Shown: positions 7,301 through 9,176 of the stretch, in pieces
How the letters are laid out: the number at the start of each line of letters is the position of its first letter
Numbering within the stretch: position 1 is the first letter of the stretch
DNA from: AWTP1-13 sp035550075
GTDB taxonomy: Bacteria; Pseudomonadota; Alphaproteobacteria; Rhizobiales; Hyphomicrobiaceae
DNA: 9,176 nucleotides
Assembly (NCBI GenBank): GCA_035550075.1
Contig: DASZQG010000159.1
Location: 1 to 9,176 of the forward strand
Direction: 5' to 3'
Notes under the pieces: model-generated
Told to the model about the DNA's origin: nothing
The model's input: the letters and a program-made list of their open reading frames with translations, nothing else
Database searches by the model: none
Made by a program: the position numbers and the translations under genes

Positions 7301-8281
7301 TATCCCGACATGCTGGAGGCCGGTGACGGCGTTTTCTTCGCCGACGGCTGCATCCTTGGTGGTGGCCGCACCCATCTCGGCCGCTTTTCCATGGCCGTGA
7401 ACCGCATCGGCGACCGCAGCTTCATCGGCAACAGCGCGCTGCTGCCTCAAGGTGCAAGCCTCGGGAGTGGGTGCCTCCTTGGCGTGCTGTCGGCACCGCC
7501 CCAGGCAGCCACGCCCGACGGTACCGACTGGCTCGGCTCACCCGGATTCCGGCTGCCGAACCGCCACAAGGTGACCGGTTTCGACGAAGCAACTACCTAT
7601 CGGCCGACACCCGCCCTCTACGTCCAACGCGCCGTAATCGACGCGTTGCGCATCCTGATTCCTAGCTACCTCGGCACCATCCTGGGAACGGCCGGATTCC
7701 TGATCGTCCTTGCGCTCTACAATAGCTACGGCGTGTGGGCCGTATACGCCGCGGCGCCGTTCCTCGGCTGGGCGGCAATGACGATCGCCATTGCGGTCGT
7801 CGTCGGCTTGAAGTGGGGCGTGATGGGAACCTTCAAGCCGGTGGTGGTGCCGCTGTGGAGCCGCTACGTCTGGCTCAACGAGATGATCAACGGCATCTAC
7901 GAGTCCGTCATGGCGCCCATCGTCGCCGCGTTCTTCGGCACGCCGCTGGTTTCGCCGCTGCTGCGGCTGATGGGGTGCAAGATCGGGCGGCACTGCTACA
8001 TCGGCACCAGCCTGTTCTCGGAATTCGACCTCGTCGAGATCGGCGACTACGCCGCACTCAACGGCGGCTCGATCATCCAGAACCACCTGTTCGAAGACCG
8101 CATCATGAAGTCCTCGTACCTGAGGATCGGCGAGCGCTGCACGGTGTCGAACATGAGCGTCGTGCTCTACGACACGCGCATGGAGGAAGGCGCCGTGCTG
8201 GGGCCGCTGTCGCTGCTGATGAAGGGCGAGACGATGCCCAAGGGCAGCCGCTGGCACGGCATACCGACGGTGCAGGGCTGA
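4313..8281 (+). CDS. Pls-like membrane NRPS (A-T plus three TM/beta-helix repeats)
   Basis: This 1322-residue protein resembles Streptomyces epsilon-poly-L-lysine synthetase (about 1319 residues, A-T-six TM-three tandem C-terminal domains). The adenylation domain (about 26-510) has YTSGTTGRPKG (179-189), NVYGPTEA (311-318), LYRTGDLA (393-400), QVKIRGYRVE (417-426) and GSGKVDRKRL (501-510). The thiolation domain (about 525-600) has FFLDLGGHSL with phosphopantetheine Ser562. Three units follow, each with hydrophobic segments (about 633-697, 863-928, 1108-1166) and then a hexapeptide-repeat beta-helix (about 740-845, 977-1082, 1215-1318). Each helix opens with LMGAKVGR, LLGAKLGR or LMGCKIGR and closes with a GSP/GIP turn. 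No HHxxxDG condensation motif and no thioesterase is present, so product length is presumably set by the membrane part. The protein should activate an amino acid in the cytoplasm and polymerise it at the inner membrane. The pocket suggests a basic substrate. The divergent aminomutase and phosphopantetheinyl transferase fit as precursor supply and carrier activation. Whether the product uses lysine or beta-lysine is inferred, not seen. Confidence 0.93.
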   Translation: MQLDVRTGGWTTGVTQVRSATGNPACLHELFEAQVDLRPDAPAIICGDVVLSYAEAERRANRLARLLRAEGVVPGSFVGLCLPRSELQILAILACLKAGGAYVPLEPGLPDERIRFIAGEAGIKLMVTDSALAGRLSGAFDGRILALDRRADEIASQSAERLTRAETGLSASDVCYVLYTSGTTGRPKGVVTEHRNVSHFVAAFNKVCSTTSHDRVFQGFSLGFDGSTEEIWMAFSNGAALVAGTPDTPKFGNDLAQFLTRAGVTYLSTVPTLLSTMTEDVPCLTQLVVSGEACPPELVARWAKPGRRMLNVYGPTEATVNTTAVELVPGRPITIGRPLEGYTTFVLDSEMRRVAPGGKGELYIGGPGIARGYLNQPELTARSFVRLYPAGQLYRTGDLARINEDGELEFFGRIDSQVKIRGYRVELSEIEAVLLEQPEIASAVVRLVEVNGLPVLAACVVLDTAAAVLDRTRVLNALRARLPAYMMPAYLDVVTELPMLGSGKVDRKRLPDPVAPFVAATTEADVPATELERRIATVWAELFKLPKVGAEQDFFLDLGGHSLVAAQLVALLRTRGDINIAVRDVYAHPTVRRLAAHVAGRTAQADRNTTADAARSLAASVTPVARKPGWRLIAAQAAYLLGLIPLFALPLVIVLPPVMDMLYFRRSILSTMLFLIAVGLALWPLMLAIGIGSKWLIIGRYKPGAYPLWGSYYLRWWIVSRLQGLSGLGGFGGTPLAPALWRLMGAKVGRNCNLHTGLVSAWDCISVGDDTSIGPDTQLPGIRIENGYLLIGRVEIGSRVFIGSHSALGLDVKMGDDSRLDDQSLLPDGETIPTGEFRRGSPARPVATVAVPEGAPLRRSNAYLTLFCIGQMLSGLVLGLFFGLPAIAVGLGSMFLIVHTAPTLWVPLVMAALPVFIVWSCLWLVVCKQIVLPEAKPGIYAVYSFKYLQFWLTSGMMRAARGAGMLIFTTLYLPPWMRLLGAKLGRHTEMSTVWSVYPDMLEAGDGVFFADGCILGGGRTHLGRFSMAVNRIGDRSFIGNSALLPQGASLGSGCLLGVLSAPPQAATPDGTDWLGSPGFRLPNRHKVTGFDEATTYRPTPALYVQRAVIDALRILIPSYLGTILGTAGFLIVLALYNSYGVWAVYAAAPFLGWAAMTIAIAVVVGLKWGVMGTFKPVVVPLWSRYVWLNEMINGIYESVMAPIVAAFFGTPLVSPLLRLMGCKIGRHCYIGTSLFSEFDLVEIGDYAALNGGSIIQNHLFEDRIMKSSYLRIGERCTVSNMSVVLYDTRMEEGAVLGPLSLLMKGETMPKGSRWHGIPTVQG

Positions 8282-8307
8282 AAAACGCGCCTTTGCCTGA
8301 AATGCAA

Positions 8308-8332
8308 ACAGGCGCCCCACTGGGGCGCCTGT
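8308..8332. terminator. Bidirectional hairpin terminator
   Basis: A perfect 11-bp inverted repeat (ACAGGCGCCCC / GGGGCGCCTGT) with a 3-nt loop lies 26 nt after the synthetase stop and 24 nt beyond the stop of the convergent BcsS-like gene. Downstream tracts are weak: GCGAGCTTTCTT on the plus strand and TTGCATTTC on the minus strand. Its position between convergent genes suggests it serves both. Confidence 0.75.
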
Positions 8333-8356
8333 GCGAGCTTTCTTGCCTGCCGCCTC

Positions 8357-9169
8357 TTACTTCAGCGGAACGTGCCCGCGGTCGCCACCAAGGTAGATGG
8401 CAAAGTTCAGCGTGGCGTAGGCGCCTTCGGAGCCGAAGAACGTTCCGCAATTGTCCGGACCGGGGTCGACCCACTGATAGCCCGCCGACAACGTAACCTC
8501 CGAATAGTGGTCGCGGATAAGGTTGGTGTTGAACGACAGGAAGGCACCGAGGCGGGTCGCGTTGCCGGTTTCGTCGCCAAGGGCCCAGGCTTCCGGACCA
8601 ATGATAAGGCCATTCCGGTTGGCGCCGAGCCGGCCGAGCACGTAATAGGTGTCGAACGCCGTCGAGTAGCTGCCTTCGAGGGCATAGTAGAAGGGCAGAC
8701 TGCGATTTGATTCCGTTTCCCAGGCGACCTTAAAGCCCGTTTCGTTGCCGCTCACTGGGTTGCTGGTGTCAGCTGGGCTGATGTGGTGGTCGATGTGATC
8801 CACGCCGGCATAGAGAGCGAAGTGCCGGTCCGGCGTCACCCACTGGTAGCCCAGCATGAGATCGCCCTGCAGCATCCTGCCGTCATGCTCCGTATTCGGC
8901 CCAGGGGTGTTGTTCGTATATTCATACTTGCCGTACGACCCCATCGCGCGGAGAAGCACGCCATTGGTCGTGATGTTGCGGTTGAGGGCAAAGATGCCGC
9001 CGTCGTAGGCTTCCCACGAATTCTTAGCGACCTCACCGCCGCTGAAGAGCACATAGCCGGGGTTGTCCCCCGCCACATATGGTCCCCCGCCGTAGGTCAT
9101 ACCGCCAGCCGATGCTACAGATGGCACGGCCAGCACTGCTGCTGCCAGAATGAGTTCGCGCGCGCGCAT
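8357..9169 (-). CDS. bcsS: BcsS-like outer-membrane beta-barrel protein
   Basis: This 270-residue protein starts with a classical signal peptide: MRAR, a hydrophobic core, then SVASA with likely cleavage after Ala21. The mature part is rich in Gly, Tyr and Asn with alternating hydrophobic strands, as in small outer-membrane barrels. Segments such as GYVLFSGG, GGIFALNRNI, QGDLMLGYQWV, GVDHIDHHISP, GSYSTAFDTYYVLGR, NRNGLIIGPE and VTLSAGYQWV match my memory of the alphaproteobacterial cellulose biosynthesis protein BcsS family. The C-terminus (GHVPLK) does not end in the aromatic residue typical of BAM substrates, although NFAIYLGG just before it is strand-like. No cellulose synthase gene is visible, so a role in cellulose export cannot be claimed here. 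Start ATG 9169 leaves only 7 nt of upstream sequence, so its promoter is outside the window. It is convergent with the synthetase across a hairpin terminator. The BcsS name is a family call from memory. Confidence 0.8.
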   Translation of the reverse strand: MRARELILAAAVLAVPSVASAGGMTYGGGPYVAGDNPGYVLFSGGEVAKNSWEAYDGGIFALNRNITTNGVLLRAMGSYGKYEYTNNTPGPNTEHDGRMLQGDLMLGYQWVTPDRHFALYAGVDHIDHHISPADTSNPVSGNETGFKVAWETESNRSLPFYYALEGSYSTAFDTYYVLGRLGANRNGLIIGPEAWALGDETGNATRLGAFLSFNTNLIRDHYSEVTLSAGYQWVDPGPDNCGTFFGSEGAYATLNFAIYLGGDRGHVPLK

Positions 9170-9176
9170 GTCGTTG

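Noticed and set aside
5132..7450. 772-codon open frame on the minus strand
   Set aside because: It lies wholly antisense to the synthetase gene, with Arg/Gln/His/Ala-rich composition and no recognisable domain. It is a GC-rich shadow frame.
6113..8278. Ordinary condensation or thioesterase domain in the synthetase
   Set aside because: I looked for HHxxxDG and GxSxG-type motifs after the thiolation domain and found only hydrophobic segments and hexapeptide repeats.
7538..8320. 260-codon open frame on the minus strand over the end of the synthetase and the terminator
   Set aside because: It is antisense to the third beta-helix repeat, has shadow-like composition, and runs through the terminator hairpin.
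1..9176. tRNA or rRNA genes, CRISPR arrays, insertion sequences, integrase or attachment sites
   Set aside because: None seen: no regularly spaced direct repeats, no transposase-like frames, and no cloverleaf with a TTC-type arm that I could recognise.

Overview
The window is GC-rich with a strong third-codon-position bias, and looks like a chromosomal piece from an alphaproteobacterium, probably of the Rhizobiales. That placement rests mainly on a BcsS-type outer-membrane protein at the right end, a family I know from that group, and on the general character of the genes. It is an inference, not a measurement. Gene packing is tight: six protein genes, no RNA genes, no mobile elements and no CRISPR array.

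Left part (1-2091, + strand): the 3' end of a sugar-phosphate isomerase/epimerase-type TIM-barrel gene, followed 17 nt later by a complete amidase-signature hydrolase. The two look like a small catabolic operon with no obvious tie to what follows. The amidase ends tail-to-tail on the next gene, and the two TAG stop codons share one CTAG palindrome.

Centre (2088-8281): a divergent biosynthetic cassette, the main interest of the window. On the minus strand, a lysine 2,3-aminomutase-type radical SAM enzyme is followed after 22 nt by an Sfp-type 4'-phosphopantetheinyl transferase. Facing away, after a 142-nt AT-rich spacer, is a 1322-residue single-module NRPS. It consists of an adenylation domain, a thiolation domain, and then three copies of a unit made of a hydrophobic segment plus a left-handed beta-helix (hexapeptide) domain. 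It has no ordinary condensation or thioesterase domain. Its length and layout match the epsilon-poly-L-lysine synthetase (Pls) of Streptomyces. The working model is that the aminomutase turns L-lysine into beta-lysine, the transferase arms the carrier serine, and the membrane synthetase activates lysine or beta-lysine and strings it into an isopeptide-linked cationic homopolymer or oligomer. The adenylation pocket (D-G-E-S-V-S-V-V-N-K by eye) suits a basic amino acid. The spacer carries a good -24/-12 (sigma-54) promoter match pointing at the synthetase.

Right part (8282-9176): a perfect 11-bp hairpin, probably a bidirectional terminator, separates the synthetase from a convergent gene for a BcsS-like secreted beta-barrel protein. 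That gene starts just inside the right edge.
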